A DNA stretch of 64,000 bases from Actinomycetales bacterium (GTDB taxonomy: Bacteria > Actinomycetota > Actinomycetes > Mycobacteriales > Micromonosporaceae). Both the position numbers and the translations under genes were made by a program. Below are positions 9,531-19,310 of this stretch, piece by piece; positions within the stretch are counted from its first letter, which is position 1; each line of letters opens with the position of its first letter. The notes under the pieces are model-generated. The model was not told the origin of the DNA, searched no databases, and saw only the letters and a list, made by a program, of their open reading frames with translations. The DNA lies in NCBI GenBank assembly GCA_002919305.1, contig PKFB01000021.1, forward strand, positions 336,328 through 400,327. Direction: 5' to 3'.

Positions 9531-11552
9531 ATGACCGCCGCGACGTCAGACCAAGCCCAGACCACGACACATACCGATCCAGAGTCGAATCCCAACCGGC
9601 CCTGGGGATGGGTGGTGGGCTGCTTAGCCGCCGCCTGGGTGATCCCACTCATCACTCATCTGATCGGGCTCGATCTTCTCCTAGTGCCGTTGATCATCCT
9701 CGCGACGGCCTCACTGCTGCGCACCGGGCGTACCCTCGTCGATCGCCTCCTGATCGCATCGGCCCTCCTGGTCGCCGTGGCCACCGTGGCCGGGCTGCTG
9801 TTCTCCCTCTGGCCGTGGGGTTTAGCGCCGGTACCGGCGGCCGGCCTGGCCGGCACCATCCTGGTCGCGGTCGCGGTGTTCGCTCGCCGTGGCCCGGAGT
9901 TACGCCTACCGTTCCACTGGACCGATCTGGTTGTCATCGGCGCCAGCCTGGTCGCCGCCGCAGTGACCGGAATCCCGCTGCTACGAGAGGACTTCCAGGG
10001 CAGGCTCGCCTTGGTTCTGCAGGGTGAGGACCTGTCCCGCCACTTCTCGATCTTCGACCTGATGACCCGGGAAGGCGGCTACCTCTACCTGAAATCCGGC
10101 ACCGAGGAGCTGATCGACCCCGGCCTCGTCGGCTACCCGCAAGGCTCCCACCTGTTCACGGCCCTGCTGGACAGCTTCGCCCGCAGCGGCGACACCCCAC
10201 CGACGGTGTTCGCGGCCTTCACCGGCTACCTGTGGTGGAATGTCCTGATCTTCGCGTTGTTCGCCGCCGCCGTCGTGTGGGGGCTGCGCTGGATTGGGGA
10301 CGACCTGCTGCGCGGCTGGTGGGCGCCACCGGTGTTGACCCTTGGCATCGCGGTGGTCTGCTTCGGATCCCTGTTCACGCTGGTGATCCGGGGTTACCCC
10401 AGCGAGCTGACCGGCCTGGCGCTGTTCGCCGTGGCGGTGGCCCTGGCGGTCCGCCCGCCATCCCGACGGCCGTCGATGGAGCTCCTGCTGCTCATCGGTG
10501 TGCTGTTCGTGGGCGTGATGTACACCTACTACTTCCTCGCACCGGTGCTGGCCATCGTGATCGCCTGGTGGGCGATCGAACACGACCTGCGCTCCCGCTG
10601 GCGGTTCGCTGGTGTCCTGGGCGGTGTGATCGTGGTGCTGTCAGCGATACCGGTACTAGTGAACGACGCCAGCAACCCGACCGAGCACCTGCTGCACGGC
10701 GGCCCCGTCGTGGAGGTCGACCGGATGTGGCTGTTCACGCTGCTAGTGCCCCTGGGAGCGGCGGCGGTGCTGGGCGGCCTGTGGCACAACTACGTGTGGC
10801 GCACCCTGGGGGTCGGCCTCGCCGCGGCGCTACTGTTCGCCGGCGGCATCGGCGGCTACCAGATGCTGCGCGACGGGATGACCTACTACTTCGAAAAGGC
10901 CCTGCACATCGTGCTGGTGTTGGGCGTGATGGGGTTGGGCATCGTCGGCGTCCTCCTGCAGCGGCTCACGGTGCCGCTGCGGCGCCTGGCCCGTCCCGCC
11001 ACCATCGGGGTGAGCGTAATCGCCTCACTCGGGGTGCTGGCCGCGTTCCAGGTGCTGGAGCCCAGCACCACCCGCACCATGCCGCGTACCCACCTGCCTA
11101 CGCCCTACCCCACCGAAAGCTGGGGACGCGCCTACTTCGATGGGGTTTTGACCATGGGGCCCGAGGCCCAGGCCGTCCTGGATGCGATCCGTGGTGAGGA
11201 GCAGGGACCCGAGGGCCGAATGGTGCTCTTCTGGGGCGCTTTCAACCGGGGAACGGACTTCTACGTCTCACAGTACGCCGCGGCGCTGCAACGGCACTTC
11301 GACGGCCCCACCTACGCCGCGATGGTCCAAGTTCCCCGGCCGCGCAGCCTGGAAGGACTGGAGAACCTCCTGGACTCCTTGGAAGACACCCCGGTCAAGA
11401 TGATCACCCGAGACCCGGTCATCGTGGAGTTCATCGAGGAGTACGCCGAGGACAACCCGGAGGCGGACATCCAGATCGCCGTCCTCCCCCCATTGCCCGA
11501 GGACTCCATCGACCCGGTACCGCCTCCCATGACCGAAGACGAGCAGGAGTGA
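9531..11552 (+). CDS. Polytopic membrane protein, GT-C glycosyltransferase-like
   Basis: This 673-residue protein has roughly 12-13 hydrophobic segments over residues 25-510. A soluble extracytoplasmic C-terminal domain of about 150 residues follows (TMPRTHLPTPYPTESW onward), ending in an acidic Pro-rich tail. The first large loop carries LVLQGEDLSRHFSIFD; an acidic E-D pair in loop 1 is the hallmark of GT-C polyprenyl-phosphate-sugar transferases such as the arabinofuranosyl/mannosyl families. I infer a cell-envelope glycosyltransferase. The acceptor is unknown, and sequence similarity to characterised enzymes is not obvious by eye. It begins with ATG 9531 overlapped by GAGG, and a hairpin follows the stop. 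Confidence 0.6.
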   Translation: MTAATSDQAQTTTHTDPESNPNRPWGWVVGCLAAAWVIPLITHLIGLDLLLVPLIILATASLLRTGRTLVDRLLIASALLVAVATVAGLLFSLWPWGLAPVPAAGLAGTILVAVAVFARRGPELRLPFHWTDLVVIGASLVAAAVTGIPLLREDFQGRLALVLQGEDLSRHFSIFDLMTREGGYLYLKSGTEELIDPGLVGYPQGSHLFTALLDSFARSGDTPPTVFAAFTGYLWWNVLIFALFAAAVVWGLRWIGDDLLRGWWAPPVLTLGIAVVCFGSLFTLVIRGYPSELTGLALFAVAVALAVRPPSRRPSMELLLLIGVLFVGVMYTYYFLAPVLAIVIAWWAIEHDLRSRWRFAGVLGGVIVVLSAIPVLVNDASNPTEHLLHGGPVVEVDRMWLFTLLVPLGAAAVLGGLWHNYVWRTLGVGLAAALLFAGGIGGYQMLRDGMTYYFEKALHIVLVLGVMGLGIVGVLLQRLTVPLRRLARPATIGVSVIASLGVLAAFQVLEPSTTRTMPRTHLPTPYPTESWGRAYFDGVLTMGPEAQAVLDAIRGEEQGPEGRMVLFWGAFNRGTDFYVSQYAAALQRHFDGPTYAAMVQVPRPRSLEGLENLLDSLEDTPVKMITRDPVIVEFIEEYAEDNPEADIQIAVLPPLPEDSIDPVPPPMTEDEQE

Positions 11553-11560
11553 GCCTGTGG

Positions 11561-11582
11561 TGGGCCTGACAGGGCAGGCCCA
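11561..11582 (+). terminator. Hairpin terminator after the GT-C-like gene
   Basis: An 8-bp stem (11561-11568 with 11575-11582) and a 6-nt loop lie 8 nt past the stop. A second weaker hairpin (11611-11617 with 11635-11641) follows. The rest of the 11553-11765 spacer shows no gene. Confidence 0.55.
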
Positions 11583-11765
11583 TACGGCTGTGACGTCGGC
11601 TTCGAAGTTCGAAGGGCTCCGCTCCCGCTGCGGGGCCCTTCCGCGTTCCTGGCGCGTGGCGCACGTCTTCCTGCGGATGGCGTACACCGCCCTGGCACAG
11701 TGGCGGACGCCGCGCCCACGCTGGACCGTCCGACGCCAGCTGATCCGCCGGACGATTCCCCTGTT

Positions 11766-12197
11766 TTACGAGGTGGAACCGGAAGGCGGGGTACTCAACT
11801 GAGTGATACGGATGTGGTTGCCGAACGGATCCCGCAGTGCGCAGTCGATCCCGTAGGGACGCTCGGTCGGCTCCTCGGTGAACTCCACACCCCGGGCGCG
11901 CAGCTTCTCATATGTCGCGCGGCAGTCATCGGTGTTGAAGATCAGCCATCCGCCTGCGGCCCCCTTCGTCAACAGTTCGCGGACCCGCGCCGCCGTCTCC
12001 TCATCCAGCGAGGGTGGCCCCGGCTTCTCCAGCAGAATGTGCCGGTCCGGAGCGCCGGGGACAGCAACCGTCAACCACCGCATGAACCCCATATCCACGT
12101 CGGCGCTGACCTCCAGACCGAGCTTGCCGACATAGAAGTCGAGGGCCTGATCTTGGTCAAGCACAAAGATTTGAGAGTGAGATAGGGCCGTGAGCAT
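11766..12197 (-). CDS. Glyoxalase/bleomycin resistance family protein (VOC fold)
   Basis: A small VOC-superfamily protein of 143 residues from the ATG at 12197 (MLTALSHSQIFVLDQDQALDFYV). The family pattern is clear: DQDQALDFYVGKLGLEV at the start, a central FNTDDCRATYEKLRARGVEF, and the closing GIDCALRDPFGNHIRI. An upstream in-frame start would overlap the AraC gene and add atypical residues, so the internal ATG is preferred. It lies 23 bp downstream of an AraC-type regulator on the same strand, the common arrangement of an AraC regulator with its VOC target. Substrate unknown. Confidence 0.88.
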   Translation of the reverse strand: MLTALSHSQIFVLDQDQALDFYVGKLGLEVSADVDMGFMRWLTVAVPGAPDRHILLEKPGPPSLDEETAARVRELLTKGAAGGWLIFNTDDCRATYEKLRARGVEFTEEPTERPYGIDCALRDPFGNHIRITQLSTPPSGSTS

Positions 12198-12220
12198 GAC
12201 CGCCACGCTACTTGCGTCAA

Positions 12221-12643
12221 CTAGGGTGTGGCTTCTCCAAAACTGCTCGGTCGTCGCCACGCCTTGATGAAGCAGATCGGGACTGGTGTGGTCACAGGCT
12301 GTGCCGCCATCCGGGCCCGGTACGCGCTCGGCGACTCCCCGACGATCTGCCGGAAGGTGCGGCTGAACGTGCCCAGGCTGTTGAAGCCGACCTCAAGGCA
12401 GATGTCGGTGATGCTGCGGTTGGTCTCCTGGAGCAGAAACATCGCCCGCTCCACCCGGCGCCGTCGCAGGTACTGGTGCGGGGTCTCACCGAAAGTGTCC
12501 CGAAAGGTCCGAATAAAGTGTGCTTCGGATACATGCGCGATGCGCGCGAGCGCCGGTATGTCCAGCGGTTCCGCGTACGCCCGGTCCATCATGTCCCGGG
12601 CACGCAGCATGCGTCGGTTTATGTCCTCGACGGCCCTTCTCAC
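12221..12643 (-). CDS. Short AraC-family transcriptional regulator
   Basis: A 140-residue protein that is almost entirely an AraC-type DNA-binding domain. HTH 1 is PALARIAHVSEAHFIRTFRDTFG and HTH 2 is SITDICLEVGFNSLGTFSRTFRQIVG, followed by SPSAYRAR. There is no ligand-binding domain, as in the short SoxS/MarA-like architecture. The C-terminal 30 residues (PVPICFIKAWRRPSSF) resemble the tail of actinobacterial AraC proteins paired with VOC genes. It is co-directional with the glyoxalase-like gene and probably activates it. Confidence 0.88.
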   Translation of the reverse strand: MRRAVEDINRRMLRARDMMDRAYAEPLDIPALARIAHVSEAHFIRTFRDTFGETPHQYLRRRRVERAMFLLQETNRSITDICLEVGFNSLGTFSRTFRQIVGESPSAYRARMAAQPVTTPVPICFIKAWRRPSSFGEATP

Positions 12644-12685
12644 TCCGTCATCCCACCATCCCGGGCGACACCTCGCACATCACTC

Positions 12686-12922
12686 TCAAGTACGCGGGTG
12701 TCCGTCACCACCGTGGTAGGCCGTATGCCGGCACACCGGTACCACGAAACGAAGCATCCAGGCTCGCGCCACTGAAGTCGCGTTGCCCAGGGCCTGACGC
12801 TCCCAACCATTGAGGTAGTCGATTGCGGGAACGAGGTAGCCGAGCCCAGGCAGCAATCTCCTCATGCTCCGGGTGACGTTCTCATCCAAGAAGAAATCAG
12901 GCGGCGTGTCCCAGCGTGACAC
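12686..12922 (-). pseudogene. Toxin-like fragment downstream of a DUF433 antitoxin relic
   Basis: From GTG 12922 the frame reads DFFLDENVTRSMRRLLPGL and DYLNGWERQALGNAT, which resembles the N-terminal half of PIN-like (DUF5615/VapC45-type) toxins. After about residue 50 the sequence no longer looks like the family, and the frame stops at about 78 residues, well short of normal. It overlaps the end of the antitoxin relic, as in intact pairs. I infer a decayed toxin; family assignment rests on motif resemblance only. Confidence 0.4.
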
Positions 12923-13484
12923 GGGTGGCGGTGCGGACGTCGTCGATGCTGACGCCGAGTTCCTCAACGACGACACCAGGGTCCTCACCCGCTTTCACCA
13001 TGCCCGCGACATCAGCTAAGCGGACGCGACTGCCTTCGAAGATGGCTGTCCAAAAGCCCGACTCAAAAGCCCGACGCGGATCTACAACGACTTTGGAAGG
13101 CTCACAGTGACGTAGCGCGAGCAGCTCAGAGTACCTATCTCCTGCTCGATGGATATAGCGGCCGATAATCGGCCACAATCTCGCGAATCACCTGTTGGCC
13201 GGTGCGGCCTTCGATGCGACCGGCTCCTTCCTCAGTTCGAGAAAAATCCCACAACACCCACGCTTCCGCCATCGCAATCAACGTGACCCGCGCTTCTCGT
13301 GGACGTTCAGGATGGACAACATGCAGTAGTGGTACGCCGTGCTCATAGCCGCGGGCCCATCGCTGGAAGGTCTGTCGAGGAATACCCAAAACCGGGCAGC
13401 ATCGCTCATCCCCAACAGTCCGACGTGAACCTCAGGTCGTTCACGACGCACCTTTCAATCGCATACCCAGTCCAATCGGTCATG
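12897..13484 (-). pseudogene. DUF433-type antitoxin broken by two frameshifts
   Basis: Starting from ATG 13484 behind a GGGAG site, the frame reads MTDWTGYAIERCVVNDLRF and then hits TGA. Coding resumes in another frame with VLGIPRQTFQRWARGYEHG through GQQVIREIVADYR. It resumes in a third frame from about 13170 with PIIGRYIHRAGDRYSELLAL to the C-terminal GVSIDDVRTATRVTLGHAA. Joined, the parts make a plausible MerR-like-HTH plus DUF433 protein of about 195 residues. Two independent frame breaks indicate a decayed gene rather than a sequencing slip, though an error cannot be ruled out. Confidence 0.6.
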
Positions 13485-13648
13485 GCTCCCCTTTTTAAGG
13501 GGTCATGCCGTCTCACAACCCTGGCCTCACCCGCCTCAACGGCTCACCAGCCAGCTAACTCGACCATGATGTGCTTCAACAGATAGAACGTGTCTCCAAG
13601 TTCGACTTTGGCCCAAGTTACACATTCCTTCGGGCTACAGGGCACCGT

Positions 13649-14797
<1,149 letters not shown>

Positions 14798-14827
14798 CGT
14801 GTCCTCCTTTCCGGATCGCCGGCTGGG

Positions 14828-16369
14828 CTACACGGGTGTGACACCGTGCCGACGCCGGGAGAACTCCCGCTCTCGACCGCGCGCCGCCGCAAACCGCCGG
14901 ATCAATTCATCCCGGAGCTGGTCGGGCTCGACGATGGTGTCGACCACCAGCTCATTGGCCAACCGCACGATGTCGATGTCGGCCTCGTACTCGGCTCGCC
15001 GCTCGGCTACGAAACGTTCCCGCTCCGCGGGGTCTTCAATAGCCGTGATTTTGTTCGCGTAGACGGCGTTGACCGCGGCCTCCGCCCCCATCACCGCGAT
15101 CTTGGCGGTGGGGAGCGCGATCGTGGCGTCCGGATCGAAGCCCGGCCCGGCCATCGCGTATAGGCCGGCGCCGTACGCCTTACGGACCACCACGCAGATC
15201 TTCGGCACCGTGGCCTCGGAGACAGCGGTGATCATCTTGGCGCCGTGTCGGATGATGCCCTGCCGCTCCACCGCGCTGCCGACCATGAAGCCCGGCACGT
15301 CGGCCAGGAACAGCAACGGCACGTTGAAGGCATCACAGAGCTGGATGAACCGGGTGGCCTTGTCCGCCGAGTCGACGAACAGCACGCCTCCTTTGACCAT
15401 GGAGTTGTTGGCCACCACCCCGACGACCTCACCGTCGAGCCGCCCGAAACCCACCACGATCTCGCGCGCCCACCGCGCGTGGATCTCGAAGAAGGAGTCG
15501 GCGTCCAGCAGCCCACGCAGGTAGCGCCGCATGTCAAAGGCCTGTCGTTCGTTGGCCGGAACCAGCGTGGCCAAATCGATGCCCGACTCGGGCGGTCGAG
15601 GGGTGGTACGGGGTGGGTTCTGTCGCCAGTTGGACGGCAGGTAGGACAGGTACCGTCGCACCGTCTCGATGGCCTCCTCCTCGGAGGCGCACAGGAAGTG
15701 CCCGCACCCGGATTCGGTGCAGTGCATCCGGGCCCCGCCCATCTCCTCCAAGGTCGTCTTCTCGCCGGTCACCATTTCGACCATGCGGGCCGATCCCAGA
15801 TACATCGACGCGTTACCGTCGACCATCGCGACCACGTCGCAAAAAGCGGGAATGTACGCGCCGCCCGCCGCGCTCGGCCCGAACAGCGCGCATGCCTGGG
15901 GAATCGCTCCGGAGGCCCGGACCTGGTTCCAGAAGATGCGTCCTGCTCCTCGACGCCCCGGGAACAACTCGACCTGATCGGTGATTCGCGCGCCGGCGGA
16001 ATCCACCAAATAGACCATGGGTACGCCGGTGGCGTACGCCTTTTCGATGATCCGAATGATCTTTTCGACGGTACGCGCGCCCCACGATCCTGCCTTAACA
16101 GTGGAATCGTTGGCCATCAGGCAGATCGGCCGACCGTCCACAGTGGCGGTCCCGGTGATCACACCGTCGGCGGGGAGGCCATCGGCCAGAACGTTCGCGT
16201 ACAGCCCGTCCTCGGTGAAGCTGCCCTTGTCCACCAGCAGGGCCACTCGGTCCCGAGCGAAGAGTTTGCCTTTGGCGCGGTTAGCGGCGTGGTATTTCTC
16301 GGCGCCTCCTGCCTGAGCACGGTCGCGGAGTTTATGGAGGGTTTCCTTGTCCAGTGTCACCGGCACCAC
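14828..16369 (-). CDS. Acyl-CoA carboxylase carboxyltransferase (beta) subunit, probably methylcrotonyl-CoA carboxylase
   Basis: This 513-residue crotonase-fold carboxyltransferase moves CO2 from biotin to an acyl-CoA. Features include LVDSAGARI in the N-half, the stretch GPSAAGGAYIPAFCDVV, and in the C-half FLADVPGFMVGSAVERQG and YGAGLYAMAGPGFDPD. Length and pattern fit MccB/AccD-type beta chains. With the acyl-CoA dehydrogenase downstream, and HMG-CoA lyase and a biotin carboxylase 7 kb away on the same strand, leucine catabolism is the likely pathway. Start GTG 16369 (another GTG lies two codons on) with GAGG upstream. A palindrome at 16392-16403 sits just upstream. Confidence 0.9.
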   Translation of the reverse strand: MVPVTLDKETLHKLRDRAQAGGAEKYHAANRAKGKLFARDRVALLVDKGSFTEDGLYANVLADGLPADGVITGTATVDGRPICLMANDSTVKAGSWGARTVEKIIRIIEKAYATGVPMVYLVDSAGARITDQVELFPGRRGAGRIFWNQVRASGAIPQACALFGPSAAGGAYIPAFCDVVAMVDGNASMYLGSARMVEMVTGEKTTLEEMGGARMHCTESGCGHFLCASEEEAIETVRRYLSYLPSNWRQNPPRTTPRPPESGIDLATLVPANERQAFDMRRYLRGLLDADSFFEIHARWAREIVVGFGRLDGEVVGVVANNSMVKGGVLFVDSADKATRFIQLCDAFNVPLLFLADVPGFMVGSAVERQGIIRHGAKMITAVSEATVPKICVVVRKAYGAGLYAMAGPGFDPDATIALPTAKIAVMGAEAAVNAVYANKITAIEDPAERERFVAERRAEYEADIDIVRLANELVVDTIVEPDQLRDELIRRFAAARGREREFSRRRHGVTPV

Positions 16370-16391
16370 TCCTCACCCGAGCCCACCTACT

Positions 16392-16403
16392 TAACGATCG
16401 TTA
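16392..16403. promoter_or_regulatory. Palindromic operator upstream of the carboxylase beta gene
   Basis: TAACGATCGTTA is a perfect 12-bp palindrome 23 bp upstream of the beta-subunit start. Its form fits a TetR-family operator; the TetR gene at 26.8 kb is a candidate binder. That link is inference. Confidence 0.45.
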
Positions 16404-16532
16404 GGGTACCGCATTTTCGGCTCCGTGGATGGAGTGAAGAATCCACCGCACCCTTAACCGGGCTCTCATCTGGACGCCCTAGCATTCGCGCCACGCATGC
16501 CCGAGGAGCTTCTTCCATGAGGAGTCATTCAG

Positions 16533-16935
16533 GTGTCGGCTTCGGAGACATCACCGCGTCGGCAGCGACTCAAGCTGTGGGGCATGGGTGTGCTCATCGG
16601 CGTCCTCACCCTCATCAACGGGCTTCTGTTAAACAGCGAACGGGCAGTCCCAGAGGCGCCGGACGCCGAGCACATCCGAACGGGCGCCTGCATCACCACG
16701 ATGGGACCGGGCGGACTCACCATCGTCGACTGTGGATCCCCCGAGGCGCGGTACGAGGTGCTCGGTGTCTGTCATCCGTGACCAGACGCGTCTCGACTTT
16801 GACGTCGAAGGTCAATCGATGTGCAGCCAGTTCCCCGGACTGCCCCAAGCGCTGTTCTACGCGGAGCCTGACTCCCGCGGTCTCGGTGAAGCGGACACCG
16901 TCGGGGTGGTGCTCTGTATAAGGCCAGCGCCGTAG
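16533..16935 (+). pseudogene. LppU-like membrane-anchored protein, frameshifted
   Basis: Starts with GTG 16533 behind GAGGAG with 8-nt spacing. The first frame gives a membrane segment (LWGMGVLIGVLTLINGLLL) and the family pattern GACITTMGPGGLTIVDC then ARYEVLG, and stops about 16780. The next frame continues with VIRDQTRLDFDVEGQ, MCSQFPGLPQALFYA and VVLCIRPAP, matching position for position the end of the intact neighbour at 17013. One base gained or lost near 16770 explains it. Joined length is about 133 residues. A paralogue of the next gene, probably inactive unless this is a sequencing error. Confidence 0.65.
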
Positions 16936-17012
16936 CATGGGGTTGCGGCGCACGCCCTACTCTCTCTAACGAGAGGATTACGCTCTGTCTGAGCGAGGAA
17001 AGGGGCGAGCAG

Positions 17013-17681
17013 ATGGATCAGCCACCCACAAACCCCGAGGCTTCACCCAGCGGCTTCGGGTCAGCACCAGCTCCCGGCCCGCAGGCGGGGCCCTCCGGTC
17101 CGCAGGGCAGCCCACAAAGCACGCCACCACTGCCCGGCGCCTCCCCTGATCCTCTTTTCAGGCCGAGTCCTCAACAACCGGGGCCGCAACAACCATTGAG
17201 CGGATTTCCCGGGCCGGAGCAGCCATCGGCCTACGCCTATCCCTCCTCCGGTTATCCAGCCGATCCGTCCAGTTATGGGCCGGTACTGGGTGGCTACAGC
17301 ACACCGCCCGCGAGCCCTCCCGCCCTACGCGGCCAGTTGATCATGGTGCTCGGCGGCGCGGCCTTCGCCTTTATCGCCTTCATCGCCTTGCTGCTCGCCT
17401 GCGTGGCCAGCATTCCCAGCCTCTCGGATGTCGCCGCGACCACGTCCACCCCTGAGGTTGGAGACTGCATCCAGGAAGACGGGAATGACATCACCGTCGT
17501 AGACTGCGACTCCAGCGCGGCCGAATACGAGATCATCGGTATTGAACCGACTGAGGTGACCCGGGAAGAGTTCGACCGCGACAGCGACCCATGCCCCAGC
17601 TTCCCTGAAGCTGAACGCGCGTACTGGTACGGCCGGTCGGATAGCTCTGGAAGGGTGTTCTGTGTGGTCTCGGTGCGTTGA
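17013..17681 (+). CDS. LppU/SCO3897-like membrane protein with Pro/Gly-rich cytoplasmic tail
   Basis: A 222-residue protein. Residues 1-107 are a Pro/Gly/Gln/Ser-rich, disordered tail. A membrane helix follows at about 110-135 (IMVLGGAAFAFIAFIALLLACVA), then an extracytoplasmic domain with four cysteines in the pattern VGDCIQEDGNDITVVDC, AEYEIIG, DPCPSFPEAERAYWYG and RVFCVVSVR. The cysteines probably form two disulfides. This LppU-like domain is common in actinobacteria but its role is unknown. It is the intact copy of a tandem pair with the frameshifted gene just upstream, and part of a 7-kb block of envelope genes. Confidence 0.75.
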   Translation: MDQPPTNPEASPSGFGSAPAPGPQAGPSGPQGSPQSTPPLPGASPDPLFRPSPQQPGPQQPLSGFPGPEQPSAYAYPSSGYPADPSSYGPVLGGYSTPPASPPALRGQLIMVLGGAAFAFIAFIALLLACVASIPSLSDVAATTSTPEVGDCIQEDGNDITVVDCDSSAAEYEIIGIEPTEVTREEFDRDSDPCPSFPEAERAYWYGRSDSSGRVFCVVSVR

Positions 17682-17881
17682 CCCGCGCTGAGACGACGCT
17701 GGCCTCCTCGCTGGGCGTTCTCCGTCTCCTCTTCTCTCGCTCTTCTTCTCTTTCTCTCGTTCCTCTTCTCGAGCCCTTCCGACGTCCTCAGTTTTCTTTG
17801 CCCTTAGACGTCTCACATAAGCCCTAACAACCCCTGACACCACAAACACCTCAAAGGCCGTATCACACGAAAGGCGACGAC

Positions 17882-18880
17882 ATGGCAGAAACCGTGGTCA
17901 CCGCCGTTGCCGCTGCGGAGGACAGCCCAGGCCCAGCGTTACTTGCCCATCTCCATCGCCGGTGGCCCACCCATCAGACCTTCGCGGGTGACCGTCCTGA
18001 GGACCTGCTGAACTCGTTTGAGCATGCGACGACACAACTTCGGACGCTCATGCCGGAGCTGTGGCCGATCTACCAGCGACTGGTTGAGCTCTTCGACGGT
18101 GATCGACTAGGGGCGCGTCTGCTAACCATGTACGGGCTACCGCCGGTCATCACCGGATGCTCGCAGGCCGTGTTCATCCGCACCGATAACACCCCGATCC
18201 TGGTCCGCAACTATGAATTCTGGCCCCATCTGACCGATGCGTTCGTCTACCAGTCCCACTTCGTGCAGCGTGTGATCGGCATGGTGGAGGGAGGTTGGGG
18301 TCTCCTGGACGGGGTGAACCACGCTGGCCTCGCGCTGTCGATCACCTTTGGAGGGGCACCAACCACTGGAGAAGGGTTCTCTATCCCGATCATCTGCCGC
18401 TACCTGCTTGAGGTATGCGAAACCGTTGACGAGGCGCTCGTCCATCTACAGCGGCTCCCAATCAACGCGGCCCAGAACATGACCCTGGTCGACCGTTCTG
18501 GAAAGGCGTTATCGGTCTTCCTGGAGCCGGGGACAGCACCGCGGCTCGCGCCCGAGGTCGCGGTGACCAACCACCAAGAGACGGTAGCGATGCCGGAGCA
18601 CGCGGCCTTCACCTGCACGGTGGAGCGGCAGCAGCGACTGCGTGATTTGGCGCGAGAACGGGAACCCATAACCGAGCTGTCCACGATCCTGCAGGCGTAT
18701 CGTGAGCCACCGCTGTTCCGCACCGACTACACAGCGGGCTTCGGCACCGTCTACACCGCGGCGTACGAGCCGGTTACGGGACAGGCCACATACCAGTGGT
18801 CAGACAGCGAGATGTGGGAGCAGTCGTTCACGCGTTTCGTCCCCCGTACCACCACCATTACTTACCGCGACTCGCATTGA
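17882..18880 (+). CDS. C45-family autoproteolytic acyltransferase/hydrolase
   Basis: A 332-residue member of the acyl-CoA:6-aminopenicillanic acid acyltransferase-like Ntn family. The predicted self-cleavage site is Gly-Cys in VITGCSQAVFIRTDN, where the freed N-terminal cysteine becomes the nucleophile. Further family features are ILVRNYEFWP, GVNHAGLALSITFGG and the VAVTNHQ block. No signal peptide is seen. Relatives hydrolyse or transfer acyl groups on small amides, some linked to secondary metabolites. The substrate is unknown. Start ATG 17882. A pyrimidine-rich tract (about 17710-17770) and a strong hairpin flank the gene. Confidence 0.8.
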   Translation: MAETVVTAVAAAEDSPGPALLAHLHRRWPTHQTFAGDRPEDLLNSFEHATTQLRTLMPELWPIYQRLVELFDGDRLGARLLTMYGLPPVITGCSQAVFIRTDNTPILVRNYEFWPHLTDAFVYQSHFVQRVIGMVEGGWGLLDGVNHAGLALSITFGGAPTTGEGFSIPIICRYLLEVCETVDEALVHLQRLPINAAQNMTLVDRSGKALSVFLEPGTAPRLAPEVAVTNHQETVAMPEHAAFTCTVERQQRLRDLAREREPITELSTILQAYREPPLFRTDYTAGFGTVYTAAYEPVTGQATYQWSDSEMWEQSFTRFVPRTTTITYRDSH

Positions 18881-18942
18881 GGAGCCGCGAAGTCGCGGTA
18901 CCGTCCGACGTCCCGTCAGCCCAACTCACCGCCGACAGCGAT

Positions 18943-18969
18943 CGGGCCCTCGCTGGACGCGAGGGCCCG
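18943..18969 (+). terminator. Hairpin terminator after the C45-family gene
   Basis: An 11-bp perfect GC stem (18943-18953 with 18959-18969) with a 5-nt loop, 60 nt past the stop. Confidence 0.75.
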
Positions 18970-19310
18970 GAGCTGAGCTGTGCCTACAGCCCTCTTTAAA
19001 AACCACGGCCGGCCGTAGCGTGAGGTGCTGTATGGCGCTCTCGATGTTTATGTAGACGGGAGGCGCCAGGGTCGAGCTGACGAGCTCCCGGTTCCCTAGG
19101 GAGATAAGGCGTTGTTGTGGGCTGTGGCCTCGCGAGCGCGGTGCTAGGCGCCAGCGCGAGGTTGTGGCCGAGTGCTCAATGGTTCACGATCGCTGCCTGC
19201 GAGGGGTAGCTGCGGCGTGGCCGGCAGCCACCCCCTCCAATCACTCTCAGTCTCTATGCAGTTGACGTCACTAGTCGACTAGTCGTTGCTGTGGTGTTAG
19301 AGGTTCGATT
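18970..19310. other. Spacer between C45 gene and chaplin-like gene
   Basis: No gene is seen. Near its right end are an 8-bp palindrome TGACGTCA (19263-19270) and, sharing its last base, the 14-bp palindrome ACTAGTCGACTAGT (19270-19283). They lie 28 bp past the chaplin-like stop codon, so they could be part of its transcription end or a protein site. Confidence 0.45.

Noticed and set aside
15245..16921. A 558-codon plus-strand frame
   Set aside because: Antisense to the carboxylase beta gene; no recognisable features.
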